A stretch of DNA of 13,449 nt from Paraktedonobacter sp036384215 (GTDB lineage: Bacteria > Chloroflexota > Ktedonobacteria > Ktedonobacterales > Ktedonobacteraceae): positions 1 to 13,449 of the forward strand of contig DASVMX010000575.1 in NCBI GenBank assembly GCA_036384215.1, given 5' to 3'. Position numbers and translations under genes: made by a program. This document shows positions 8,591 through 13,449 of the stretch, in pieces. The notes beneath the pieces were generated by a model that had not been told where the DNA came from, did not search any database, and saw only the letters and a list, made by a program, of their open reading frames with translations. How positions within the stretch are numbered: the first letter of the stretch is position 1; every line of letters begins with the position of its first letter.

Positions 8591-8605
8591 GCCAGGCTCA
8601 CTGGC
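8591..8605. other. Short hairpin in the ABC operon leader
   Basis: GCCAG (8591-8595) and CTGGC (8601-8605) form a 5-bp stem around GCTCA. It would lie in the approximately 100-nt leader if the promoter at 8625-8652 is used. No terminator or anti-terminator pair is evident. Confidence 0.2.
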
Positions 8606-8624
8606 TGACATTCCCAGGGTTCTA

Positions 8625-8652
8625 TTTATAGTAATACGTCAAAAAGCGTGAA
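8625..8652 (-). promoter_or_regulatory. Candidate promoter of the ABC transporter operon
   Basis: On the minus strand, TTCACG (8652-8647) and TATAAA (8630-8625) are separated by 16 bp. This predicts a start near 8618 and a leader of about 100 nt before the ATG at 8517. The large palindrome at 8675-8756 ends about 23 bp upstream of the -35. Visual match only. Confidence 0.35.
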
Positions 8653-8674
8653 TAATTCTCATCCTTCTTTACCA

Positions 8675-8756
8675 GGTAGAGCCACACGATCTGGTGAAAC
8701 GATGACAACGGAGGCCAGCTCCGTTGTGGACCTTCACCGGATCATGTGGCTCTACC
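8675..8756. repeat. Nested 82-bp palindrome (possible MITE or cruciform regulatory element)
   Basis: Outer arms of 24 bp (8675-8698 and 8733-8756) match as an inverted repeat at 22 of 24 positions; both begin or end with the GGTAGAGCC / GGCTCTACC pair. Inside sits a perfect hairpin, CAACGGAG (8706-8713), GCCAG, CTCCGTTG (8719-8726). Imperfect 9-bp direct repeats, CTTTACCAG (8667-8675) and CTTTGCCAG (8757-8765), flank the unit; they match at 8 of 9 positions and could be a decayed target duplication. No protein is encoded. It lies between divergent genes, so it may be a miniature mobile element, a REP-like repeat or a control site. Confidence 0.65.
8706..8726. repeat. 21-bp palindrome, copy 2 (candidate operator)
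   Basis: Perfect 8-bp arms CAACGGAG and CTCCGTTG around GCCAG, the core of the larger palindrome at 8675-8756. It matches the copy at 1451-1471 in 19 of 21 positions. Here it lies about 190 bp upstream of the ABC operon start codon and about 210 bp upstream of the dynamin gene. Confidence 0.55.
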
Positions 8757-8829
8757 CTTTGCCAGCCTTTAGTATAAAAAGAAAACTTGAATCACAACTG
8801 AATTTTGGGAAAAACAAATTGCCTTGCTA

Positions 8830-8858
8830 TTGACCGGGAACAATCGGCTGATTGTTTC
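8830..8858 (+). promoter_or_regulatory. Operator-like inverted repeat and possible promoter of the dynamin gene
   Basis: AACAATC (8839-8845) and GATTGTT (8850-8856) form a perfect 7-bp inverted repeat around GGCT. TTGACC (8830-8835), a good -35 match, lies just before it. No convincing -10 is present: 17 bp downstream gives TGTTTC, and TAAGAT at 8869-8874 is out of register. The inverted repeat is clear; the promoter role is inferred. The remainder of 8518-8937 holds the ABC operon promoter and the nested palindrome, and I see nothing else in it. Confidence 0.3.
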
Positions 8859-8937
8859 TCGTAGTGAGTAAGATAGATGTAGTAGAGGAAGCAAGCTGCA
8901 AGGCTTCTGTTTTTTGTAGAGGGGAGAGAGCAAAAGC

Positions 8938-10725
8938 ATGGCTATGGCGACGGGTTCCGTGCTGCAAGAGCAGCAGCGTGTCTTGCTGCAACAGGAGCGC
9001 AGGCTGGTCAACAAACTACAGACCAGGCTGGTCCAGTTTGCCGAGATCGATCCCGCCCACGTGGTGACGCTGAGCCAGGTTATGAGTGCCCTGGACGAGC
9101 TTTTTTTACTGGTCATTGTGGGTGAGTTTAATGCCGGTAAATCGGCGACCATTAACGCGCTGCTGCGCGCCCCGGTGTTGAAAGAGGGAGTCACCCCCAC
9201 AACTCAGGCGATTACCCTTTTACGCTATGGCGATCAGGTGCAACAGCAGACCGACGCGCAGGGTATGAAAGAGGTGCGCTATCCTGCGGATTTTTTGCGC
9301 GATATCACAATCGTCGATACGCCAGGCGTCAACGCCGTATTGCGCGAGCACGAGAAGATCACCGAGGAATTTATCCCGCGCAGCGACCTGGTGCTGTTTA
9401 TCGCCTCGGCGGATCGTCCATTTACTGAGAGCGAGCGGGCTTTTCTGGAGCGGATGCGCATGTGGGGCAAGAAGGTGGTGATAGTGGTCAATAAGGTCGA
9501 CCTGTTGCGCTCCCCGGAGGAAGTGCGGGAGGTGCTGGACTTTGTGCGTGGGAAATGCAAAGAGTTGCTGGGTTTTGAGCCGGGCATCTTCCCCATCTCA
9601 GCGCAACAGGCCCGGCAGGCGCAGCGGGTCCAGGAGCAGCAGCGGGAGAGTGGAGAGGAATCCAGCGAACTGTGGAAGCAGAGCGGCTTTCATTCATTCG
9701 AGCATTTTCTCTTTGAGACCCTCGACGAGACCGAGCGCGTGCGTCTCAAACTGAGCACGCCGCTGGGGGTGATGCAGCGTCTGCTGGGTGAGACGCGCAA
9801 GGTCGTGGAGCAGCGGGCCAGTTTGCTGGAGGAAGACGCGCGCACCATCGGGACCATCGGGCAGCAGCAGCAGCTCTATCGCGAGGATATGGAGCGCAAT
9901 TTCACCCATCGCCTGAGCGAGATCGAGAACATCATTCTGGAGATGCGCGAGCGCGGTGACCGCTTTTTTGACGACACTATCCGCTTCGGACGCATTTTCG
10001 ACCTGCTGCATCCTGAGCGCATCAAGGGAGAATTTCAGGAAAAAGTCATAGGGGATAGCGAGAAGCGCATCGACAATACCGTGCAGCAGTTAATTGACTG
10101 GATGGTCGAGCAGGAGCAGCGTTTCTGGCAGGACATCATGGAATACCTGGACAGGCGGCGCGAAGTGAGCGCGCGGCGGGAGAACGAGATGATCGGCTCG
10201 GTCAACCGGCGTTTCGACCACAGCCGGCGCGCGCTTTTGCAGGAAGTGGCGCGGACCGCGGACACCATTTTTAGCACCTACGACCGGGATGTCGAGGCCG
10301 CCGAACTGTCGCACGATCTGCGCGCCTCGGTTGTGCAGGCGGGCCTGGTCAGTGCAGGCGGAATTGGTCTGGGGGCCGCGGTGGTCGCGGCAACCACCAT
10401 TGCTGCGCTCGACATCACCGGCGTGCTCACCGGCATCCTGCTCCTGGGCGTCGGTTTTTACATCATCCCCGCCAGGCGCTCGCGGGCCAAGCGCGAATTC
10501 AACTACAAAATGGACGAATTGCGCGCGCGCCTGCACCAGGCCATGAAGGAGCAATTCCACAAAGAACTCAAGAGCTCAACCGCGCGAGTTCAGGACGCCA
10601 TCGCCCCCTACACGCGTTTTGTACGCGCCGAACAGGAGCGCACAGGAGCTGCGCTGGCCAGCATTTCCTCCATGGAGAACGAAATCCACGCCCTCGGCCA
10701 GGCCGTCGCGCGCATTGGGGGATAA
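8938..10725 (+). CDS. Dynamin-like GTPase
   Basis: Bacterial dynamin-family protein of 595 residues, a large GTPase expected to bind and remodel membranes. The G domain has G1 GEFNAGKS (62-69), a G2 threonine in TPTT (86-89), G3 DTPG (127-130), G4 NKVD (185-188) and a G5-like PISA (219-222). A long, charged, mostly helical region follows (about 260-460), rich in Gln, Glu and Arg and resembling the dynamin stalk. Then comes a hydrophobic hairpin at about 468-510, which would act as the membrane-inserting paddle, and a helical C-terminus (about 515-590). Length and order fit bacterial dynamin-like proteins. Start: the ATG at 8938 is preceded by a purine-rich GGGGAGAG; a second in-frame ATG lies two codons later. 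The gene stands alone, divergent from the ABC operon and convergent with the J-protein gene. Bacterial relatives often occur as pairs, but no partner is visible here. A role in membrane repair or stress is inference from the family. Confidence 0.93.
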   Translation: MAMATGSVLQEQQRVLLQQERRLVNKLQTRLVQFAEIDPAHVVTLSQVMSALDELFLLVIVGEFNAGKSATINALLRAPVLKEGVTPTTQAITLLRYGDQVQQQTDAQGMKEVRYPADFLRDITIVDTPGVNAVLREHEKITEEFIPRSDLVLFIASADRPFTESERAFLERMRMWGKKVVIVVNKVDLLRSPEEVREVLDFVRGKCKELLGFEPGIFPISAQQARQAQRVQEQQRESGEESSELWKQSGFHSFEHFLFETLDETERVRLKLSTPLGVMQRLLGETRKVVEQRASLLEEDARTIGTIGQQQQLYREDMERNFTHRLSEIENIILEMRERGDRFFDDTIRFGRIFDLLHPERIKGEFQEKVIGDSEKRIDNTVQQLIDWMVEQEQRFWQDIMEYLDRRREVSARRENEMIGSVNRRFDHSRRALLQEVARTADTIFSTYDRDVEAAELSHDLRASVVQAGLVSAGGIGLGAAVVAATTIAALDITGVLTGILLLGVGFYIIPARRSRAKREFNYKMDELRARLHQAMKEQFHKELKSSTARVQDAIAPYTRFVRAEQERTGAALASISSMENEIHALGQAVARIGG

Positions 10726-10773
10726 CATGACAGTTCAGCGCCTGCGGTGCTTCGCAGGCGCTGAACTGTCATG
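10726..10773. terminator. Perfect 21-bp inverted repeat between convergent genes (likely bidirectional terminator)
   Basis: Arms at 10726-10746 and 10753-10773 are exact reverse complements (starting CATGACAGTTCAG and ending CTGAACTGTCATG) around the loop GTGCTT. It begins directly after the dynamin stop codon and ends 6 bp before the stop codon of the J-domain gene. Position between convergent genes suggests a terminator for both strands. There is no T-run on either side, so it is not a classical intrinsic terminator; transcript-end protection is an alternative. Confidence 0.6.
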
Positions 10774-10779
10774 AGTAGA

Positions 10780-11151
10780 TTATTCTTCGCGCATACCCTT
10801 TTTTAATTCGCGCACAAAGCCAAAGATGCCCTGCATCCAGGTCATTTCGGGCTCTTTTTGCTCGTCTTCTTCCGCGGGTGGAGGGCTGGCTTGCTGGCGC
10901 TGGCGTTCGCGTTCGGCCAGGATCTCCTCGGCGCGCTCGCGGGCTTCGCGCAGCAGTTCGTCGTAAGCCGCGCGTTTGCGGGCGTTGCTGAGAATCTCGT
11001 AGGCCTCGTTCAGGCGTTTGATCTGTTCATCGCGCGCCGAGGCATTCACGTCTGGATGGTGTTCGCGGGCCAGGCGGCGGTAGGCTTTTTTGATCTCTGC
11101 CGCGCTGGCACTGGCAGCCACACCCAGCAATTTGTAATAGTTGAAGATCAT
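10780..11151 (-). CDS. Small J-domain (DnaJ-like) co-chaperone
   Basis: Protein of 123 residues with an N-terminal J domain (about 4-66) that would stimulate a DnaK-type Hsp70. The HPD motif is at 32-34 within REHHPDVN, followed by the helix III pattern IKRLNEAYEILSN and the R-x-AYDE end of the domain. The rest is an Arg/Glu/Gln-rich helix (about 65-88), an acidic Pro-rich linker and a short amphipathic end (WMQGIFGFVRELKKGM). The Gly/Phe region, zinc fingers and substrate-binding domain of true DnaJ are absent, so it is a small type III J protein and not dnaJ. The frame extends upstream to 11208. I chose the ATG at 11151 because the J domain starts there and it overlaps the dUTPase stop codon as ATGA, indicating translational coupling; GGGAG lies 9 nt upstream. 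Confidence 0.88.
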   Translation of the reverse strand: MIFNYYKLLGVAASASAAEIKKAYRRLAREHHPDVNASARDEQIKRLNEAYEILSNARKRAAYDELLREARERAEEILAERERQRQQASPPPAEEDEQKEPEMTWMQGIFGFVRELKKGMREE

Positions 11152-11585
11152 TCTCCTGTGCTCCCGAAACCCCCTCGTCCTTCTCCAACCGTCTCGATTT
11201 CTTCCCATGTGACGCGCATGACCGGCAGGAACAGACCCTGAGCAATACGCTCGCCCTTCTTGACCATCACGGCCTCTTCCCCAAAATTGAGCACCTGAAC
11301 TTTGAGTTCATCACCCTCTCCACAGTAATCCTGGTCAATGATGCCGACGCCATTGGGAATGAGCAGATTTTTCCGGCGAGGGGTACTACTGCGCAAAGTG
11401 AGCATCAGAAAATAGCCCGCGGGAATCCGCACAATCACATTGCCGGGGATCAACTCGATCTGCCGCGGCAGAATCTCCACGTTCTCCCGGCAGACCAGAT
11501 CGAAGCCCACCGCGCCTCCCGTCGCGTAGACTGGCAACGGCAGGCTTTTGTCAACGCGTTTGATGGCGACTTTAAGATCTTGCAC
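11148..11585 (-). CDS. dut: dUTP diphosphatase (dUTPase), trimeric type
   Basis: Enzyme of 145 residues, the usual length for a trimeric dUTPase. It would hydrolyse dUTP to dUMP and pyrophosphate, keeping uracil out of DNA and supplying dUMP for dTMP synthesis. The five motifs are in order: 1 AVGFDL (25-30), 2 RSSTP (65-69), 3 GVGIIDQDYCGE (79-90) with the expected catalytic Asp in IID, 4 GERIAQ (111-116) and 5 GRGGFGSTGE (136-145). Motif 2 is unusual: most bacterial enzymes have a PRSGLA-like sequence, here it is LRSSTPRRKNL, closer to some phage and divergent enzymes. The start is GTG at 11585, with GAGGAGG 4 nt upstream, a very strong ribosome-binding site. It is first in a two-gene unit with the J-domain gene (4-nt overlap). 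A different member of the dUTPase/dCTP deaminase superfamily is possible but less likely. Confidence 0.87.
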   Translation of the reverse strand: MQDLKVAIKRVDKSLPLPVYATGGAVGFDLVCRENVEILPRQIELIPGNVIVRIPAGYFLMLTLRSSTPRRKNLLIPNGVGIIDQDYCGEGDELKVQVLNFGEEAVMVKKGERIAQGLFLPVMRVTWEEIETVGEGRGGFGSTGE

Positions 11586-11684
11586 CCGTCCTCCTCTATG
11601 TCAGGCAGGCGTTCTCTATGCCCGATACATGCTCACCACCAATAACACTGATTATTGCTGAAACGTATCGGTGATTTGCCGCCT

Positions 11685-11713
11685 ATTATACAATAGCTCC
11701 TCAATGACAACAA
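11685..11713 (-). promoter_or_regulatory. Candidate promoter of the dUTPase/J-protein unit
   Basis: On the minus strand, TTGTTG (11713-11708) and a perfect TATAAT (11690-11685) are 17 bp apart. The predicted start is near 11678, giving a leader of about 93 nt to the GTG at 11585. The -10 is the best match to consensus in the window; the -35 matches only in TTG. Confidence 0.5.
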
Positions 11714-11745
11714 GCCTCTCACAGAACTCCGAAAAAATTGGAACC

Positions 11746-11765
11746 TCAGGGCTTTCCCATTCTCC
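11746..11765 (-). repeat. 20-bp repeat, inverted copy
   Basis: Exact reverse complement of 11887-11906 and 12050-12069 (GGAGAATGGGAAAGCCCTGA). With the copy at 11887 it bounds a 161-bp unit containing the large palindrome. No target-site duplication is visible at the ends. Confidence 0.75.
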
Positions 11766-11802
11766 GCTGCATCTGGACTGGTCCCGCTGCGCGGTCCTTT
11801 TC

Positions 11803-11859
11803 GGTCTTTTGAAGGCACGTTTTGCGGGCGTAGCCCGCAAAACGTGCCGTCAAAAGACC
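11803..11859. repeat. 57-bp near-perfect palindrome
   Basis: Arms of 27 bp (11803-11829 and 11833-11859) match as an inverted repeat at 26 of 27 positions around the 3-nt centre GTA. The inner half of each arm contains ACGTTTTGCGGGC or its complement. In either transcript it would form a very stable hairpin. There is no coding capacity of note. Confidence 0.8.
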
Positions 11860-11860
11860 T

Positions 11861-11915
11861 TGCGAGCCGCCGCAGGCGGCGAGGTTGGAGAATGGGAAAG
11901 CCCTGATCGGAGCCC
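11861..11915 (+). repeat. Direct repeat, copy 1
   Basis: The first 48 bp (11861-11908) are identical to 12024-12071; after one mismatch, GAGCCC also matches. It contains a GCCGCC-GCA-GGCGGC hairpin (11866-11880) and the 20-mer GGAGAATGGGAAAGCCCTGA. The two copies are 163 bp apart. Confidence 0.85.
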
Positions 11916-11957
11916 CAGGGTTGTTGCAAGATCGGGAATAAAAAGCGAGACAGGAGT

Positions 11958-12000
11958 GCAGAGGGCGGCGAGCCCTCTGCCGGGGTTCGGGGTGTCCCCG
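11958..12000. repeat. Two adjacent GC-rich hairpins between the direct repeats
   Basis: GCAGAGGGC (11958-11966) and GCCCTCTGC (11972-11980) form a 9-bp stem around GGCGA. Next, CGGGG (11988-11992) and CCCCG (11996-12000) pair around TGT and are followed by six A. On the minus strand the second one is preceded by a T-run rather than followed by it, so neither is a clear terminator. They look like part of the same repeat family. Confidence 0.6.
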
Positions 12001-12023
12001 AAAAAACCTCTTTTCTCTCTTTC

Positions 12024-12078
12024 TGCGAGCCGCCGCAGGCGGCGAGGTTGGAGAATGGGAAAGCCCTGATCAGAGCCC
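12024..12078 (+). repeat. Direct repeat, copy 2
   Basis: Second copy of the 48-bp perfect repeat (12024-12071) with GAGCCC following one mismatch. It ends 38 bp before the likely start of the next gene. An in-frame TTG at 12048 lets that gene's frame run into the repeat; since the repeat also occurs elsewhere out of gene context, I treat the extension as non-coding. Apart from the dut promoter and the listed repeats I see nothing else in 11586-12116. Confidence 0.85.
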
Positions 12079-12116
12079 TGTGGGGTGTTGCACCGTCAGG
12101 GTTATTCTGTTATTCT

Positions 12117-12602
12117 ATGGAAGTGGATCAGTTCTCTCAAGAGGATCGGCAAAGGAACACGATCAGCTTGAAAACAAGCATCAAATTTATTTATACCAGC
12201 TTGCTTTTGTGTTTGGCGTTGTGGTTGACCTGTGCTACCGCGACCGGCACAATTCAGGCATACCAGCAGTTTCAACAGGAGCACCAGCGCGTTCAGAGCG
12301 GAGATGCGGCGACGGTGAGGCCGTGGATGACGATTCCCTACGTCGCCCGCGTCTATAGGGTCCCGGAGCCATGTTTTACGGAGACGCTGCGCCTGGATGA
12401 TCACTGGCTGGTGGAGCACGCGACCCTGCGTGTGATCGCCGACCACTACAAGCGGCCCGTTGATAAGCTGATCCACGATGTGCGGGACGTGATCCAGGGA
12501 TATCGTCGCAAGCAACTCTTCTGCGGATCAGCACCACCCGCTACACAAACTACGAAATTACACCTGTTTCCCACGTCTACACGGAAGGGGAACACGCAAT
12601 GA
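12117..12602 (+). CDS. Single-pass membrane protein of unknown function, upstream of DedA
   Basis: Predicted protein of 161 residues; I do not recognise a named family. A charged N-terminus of about 22 residues is followed by one hydrophobic helix (about 23-45), then a mostly helical, probably extracytoplasmic domain. Two stretches resemble each other: MTIPYVARVYRVPEPCFTETL (71-91) and ATLRVIADHYKRPVDKLIHDV (102-122). Each has a small residue, (V/I)A, a Tyr, a basic residue and Pro at like spacing, as in tandem helix-turn-helix-like units. The tail (about 135-161) is polar and Thr-rich. Its stop codon overlaps the DedA start codon (ATGA), so the two are co-translated and probably work together. 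The start is uncertain: the ATG at 12117 has no Shine-Dalgarno, the frame is open upstream into a repeat, and a TTG at codon 18 has AAGGA before it. Confidence 0.7.
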   Translation: MEVDQFSQEDRQRNTISLKTSIKFIYTSLLLCLALWLTCATATGTIQAYQQFQQEHQRVQSGDAATVRPWMTIPYVARVYRVPEPCFTETLRLDDHWLVEHATLRVIADHYKRPVDKLIHDVRDVIQGYRRKQLFCGSAPPATQTTKLHLFPTSTRKGNTQ

Positions 12603-13417
12603 ATAGCCTTCTGCCTTACCTGTTGACGCTGCTCCAGGAATATGGGTATCCCATTCTCTGGTTGACCATCTTTATTGGCGCCCTGGGCATTCCACTGCCC
12701 AATACGCTGGTCTTGCTGGCCGCGGGTGCTTTTGCCGCGCTGGGAAATTTCAATTTTGTCCTGCTGACGGCTATCTCGATTAGCGCCTTTGTGGCGGGGG
12801 ATAACGCCAGTTACTGGATCGGGCGGCGCTGGGGAAGCAGGGTACTGCGCTGGATGGAGGGGCGGCTGATCCAGCCGCAGGCTCTTGAGCGTTCACATGT
12901 CTATTTCGAGCGGCTGGGTGGCTGGGCGATTTTTAGCAGCCGTTTTCTCGTTTCAGCGCTGGGCGGAGCTATCAACCTGCTCGCCGGAGCCGAGTTCTAT
13001 CCCTACAGGCGTTTTGTCACTTACGATCTCGCTGGCGAGACGCTGGGCGCGCTCCTGCCTCTTACGCTGGGCTACGTTTTTGGAGCCAGTTGGGACGCCG
13101 TGGGAGATGTGCTGGGTTCATTCTCCTGGTTTATTGTAGCCTTCCTGGTCGCCCTGGTGCTGGGCTATCAGACCTTGCGCCTGTTCCGCCGGCTGCGCAG
13201 AGTCTCGCTGGCGAAGCAAGCGCTTGAGCAGGGGCCGCCAGTCGCGGAGCCCGCGAAAAAGGGGCCAGCCGCGGCGCTGGCGAAAAAGAAGCCTGTCACA
13301 GCAGCTCTGCTTAAGAAGCAGAATGTTTATGAAAATCCGCTTGATGTGAGCGCGGTTTTGCCCGGTCTATCCGCTCCAGAAGCGCCGCCATCGTCAGCAG
13401 GTGATATGCCACTTTAA
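12599..13417 (+). CDS. DedA/VTT-family membrane protein, variant signature
   Basis: Integral membrane protein of 272 residues of the DedA (SNARE-associated, VTT) family, whose known members act in membrane homeostasis and undecaprenyl-phosphate or phospholipid flipping. Family features: the re-entrant segment FIGALGIPLPN (25-35), a long hydrophobic stretch to about 67, DNASYWIGRRWG (68-79), FSSRF (112-116) followed by a Gly-rich segment with LLAGAEFYPYRRF (127-139), and two further helices (about 143-165 and 174-196). The usual acidic residue near the re-entrant loop and the R-F-x-P-x-x-R motif are not present: after RF the sequence is LVSALGGAINLLAG. This suggests a divergent subfamily. Residues 200-272 form an extra tail rich in Ala, Lys and Pro, likely disordered in the cytoplasm. 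The ATG at 12599 overlaps the upstream stop codon and has AGGGG 8 nt upstream. Confidence 0.85.
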   Translation: MNSLLPYLLTLLQEYGYPILWLTIFIGALGIPLPNTLVLLAAGAFAALGNFNFVLLTAISISAFVAGDNASYWIGRRWGSRVLRWMEGRLIQPQALERSHVYFERLGGWAIFSSRFLVSALGGAINLLAGAEFYPYRRFVTYDLAGETLGALLPLTLGYVFGASWDAVGDVLGSFSWFIVAFLVALVLGYQTLRLFRRLRRVSLAKQALEQGPPVAEPAKKGPAAALAKKKPVTAALLKKQNVYENPLDVSAVLPGLSAPEAPPSSAGDMPL

Positions 13418-13440
13418 TTGGGTTGGAACGTATTATAGAT

Positions 13441-13449
13441 AGAGGAGGG
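13441..13449 (+). promoter_or_regulatory. Probable ribosome-binding site of the next gene
   Basis: The window ends in AGAGGAGGG, a near-perfect Shine-Dalgarno sequence, 24-32 bp after the DedA stop codon. A gene on the plus strand probably starts within about 10 bp beyond the window and would join the DedA pair. TATTAT at 13431-13436 could be a -10, but it lies so close to the site that the two uses would compete. Confidence 0.4.

Noticed and set aside
11152..11208. 19-residue N-terminal extension of the J-domain protein
   Set aside because: It overlaps the dUTPase gene, is Arg-rich and unlike a J-domain start; the ATG at 11151 with ATGA coupling explains the gene better.
11671..12069. Plus- and minus-strand open frames within 11633-12069
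   Set aside because: They consist mainly of the palindrome and direct repeats, lack domains, and change content with repeat copies; treated as non-coding.
11861..12078. Two direct repeats as a CRISPR array
   Set aside because: There are only two copies, 163 bp apart, with internal hairpins and no cas genes; spacing and structure do not fit.

Overview
The window is moderately GC-rich bacterial chromosomal DNA. Several things together suggest a large-genome soil-type Chloroflexota, most likely of the Ktedonobacteria: a zinc-ribbon Ser/Thr kinase with C-terminal membrane helices, roughly 1000-residue tandem-FtsX permeases, a stand-alone dynamin-like GTPase, and an intergenic region packed with palindromic repeats. 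This assignment comes from gene style only. No rRNA, tRNA or taxonomic marker is present.

Layout. (1) Positions 44-8517, minus strand, read right to left. A large FtsX-type permease (5518-8517), a MacB/LolD-type ATPase (4535-5482) and a second, paralogous FtsX-type permease (1518-4502) form a tight operon with gaps of about 35 bp. After 148 bp, which hold a separate candidate promoter, comes a membrane-anchored Ser/Thr kinase (44-1369). (2) Positions 8518-8937 are a divergent control region with a striking nested palindrome. (3) Positions 8938-10725, plus strand, encode a dynamin-like GTPase. It converges on a dut-dnaJ-like pair on the minus strand (dUTPase 11148-11585, small J-domain protein 10780-11151, 4-nt ATGA overlap). 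A perfect 21-bp inverted repeat separates the convergent genes. (4) Positions 11586-12116 are a divergent intergenic region filled with repeats: a 27-bp-arm palindrome, a 48-bp perfect direct repeat, and three copies of a 20-mer in both orientations. (5) Positions 12117-13417, plus strand, hold a small single-pass membrane protein overlapping by 4 nt a DedA-family membrane protein that lacks the usual DedA signature residues. The window ends on a strong Shine-Dalgarno-like sequence that probably belongs to the next gene.

The common theme is the cell envelope. There is a MacB-like transporter with two non-identical permeases, a membrane kinase able to sense or signal at the membrane, a membrane-remodelling dynamin and a DedA-type protein. 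The most notable regulatory hint is that the same 21-bp palindrome (8-bp arms, 5-bp centre) occurs both over the -35 of the candidate kinase promoter (1451-1471) and upstream of the ABC operon (8706-8726), as the core of the larger palindrome there. No recognisable phage, CRISPR, toxin-antitoxin or transposase gene is present. I found no complete new system. The best leads are the shared palindrome, the ABC ATPase with an AbrB-like tail, the repeat cluster at 11746-12078, and the small-protein/variant-DedA pair.
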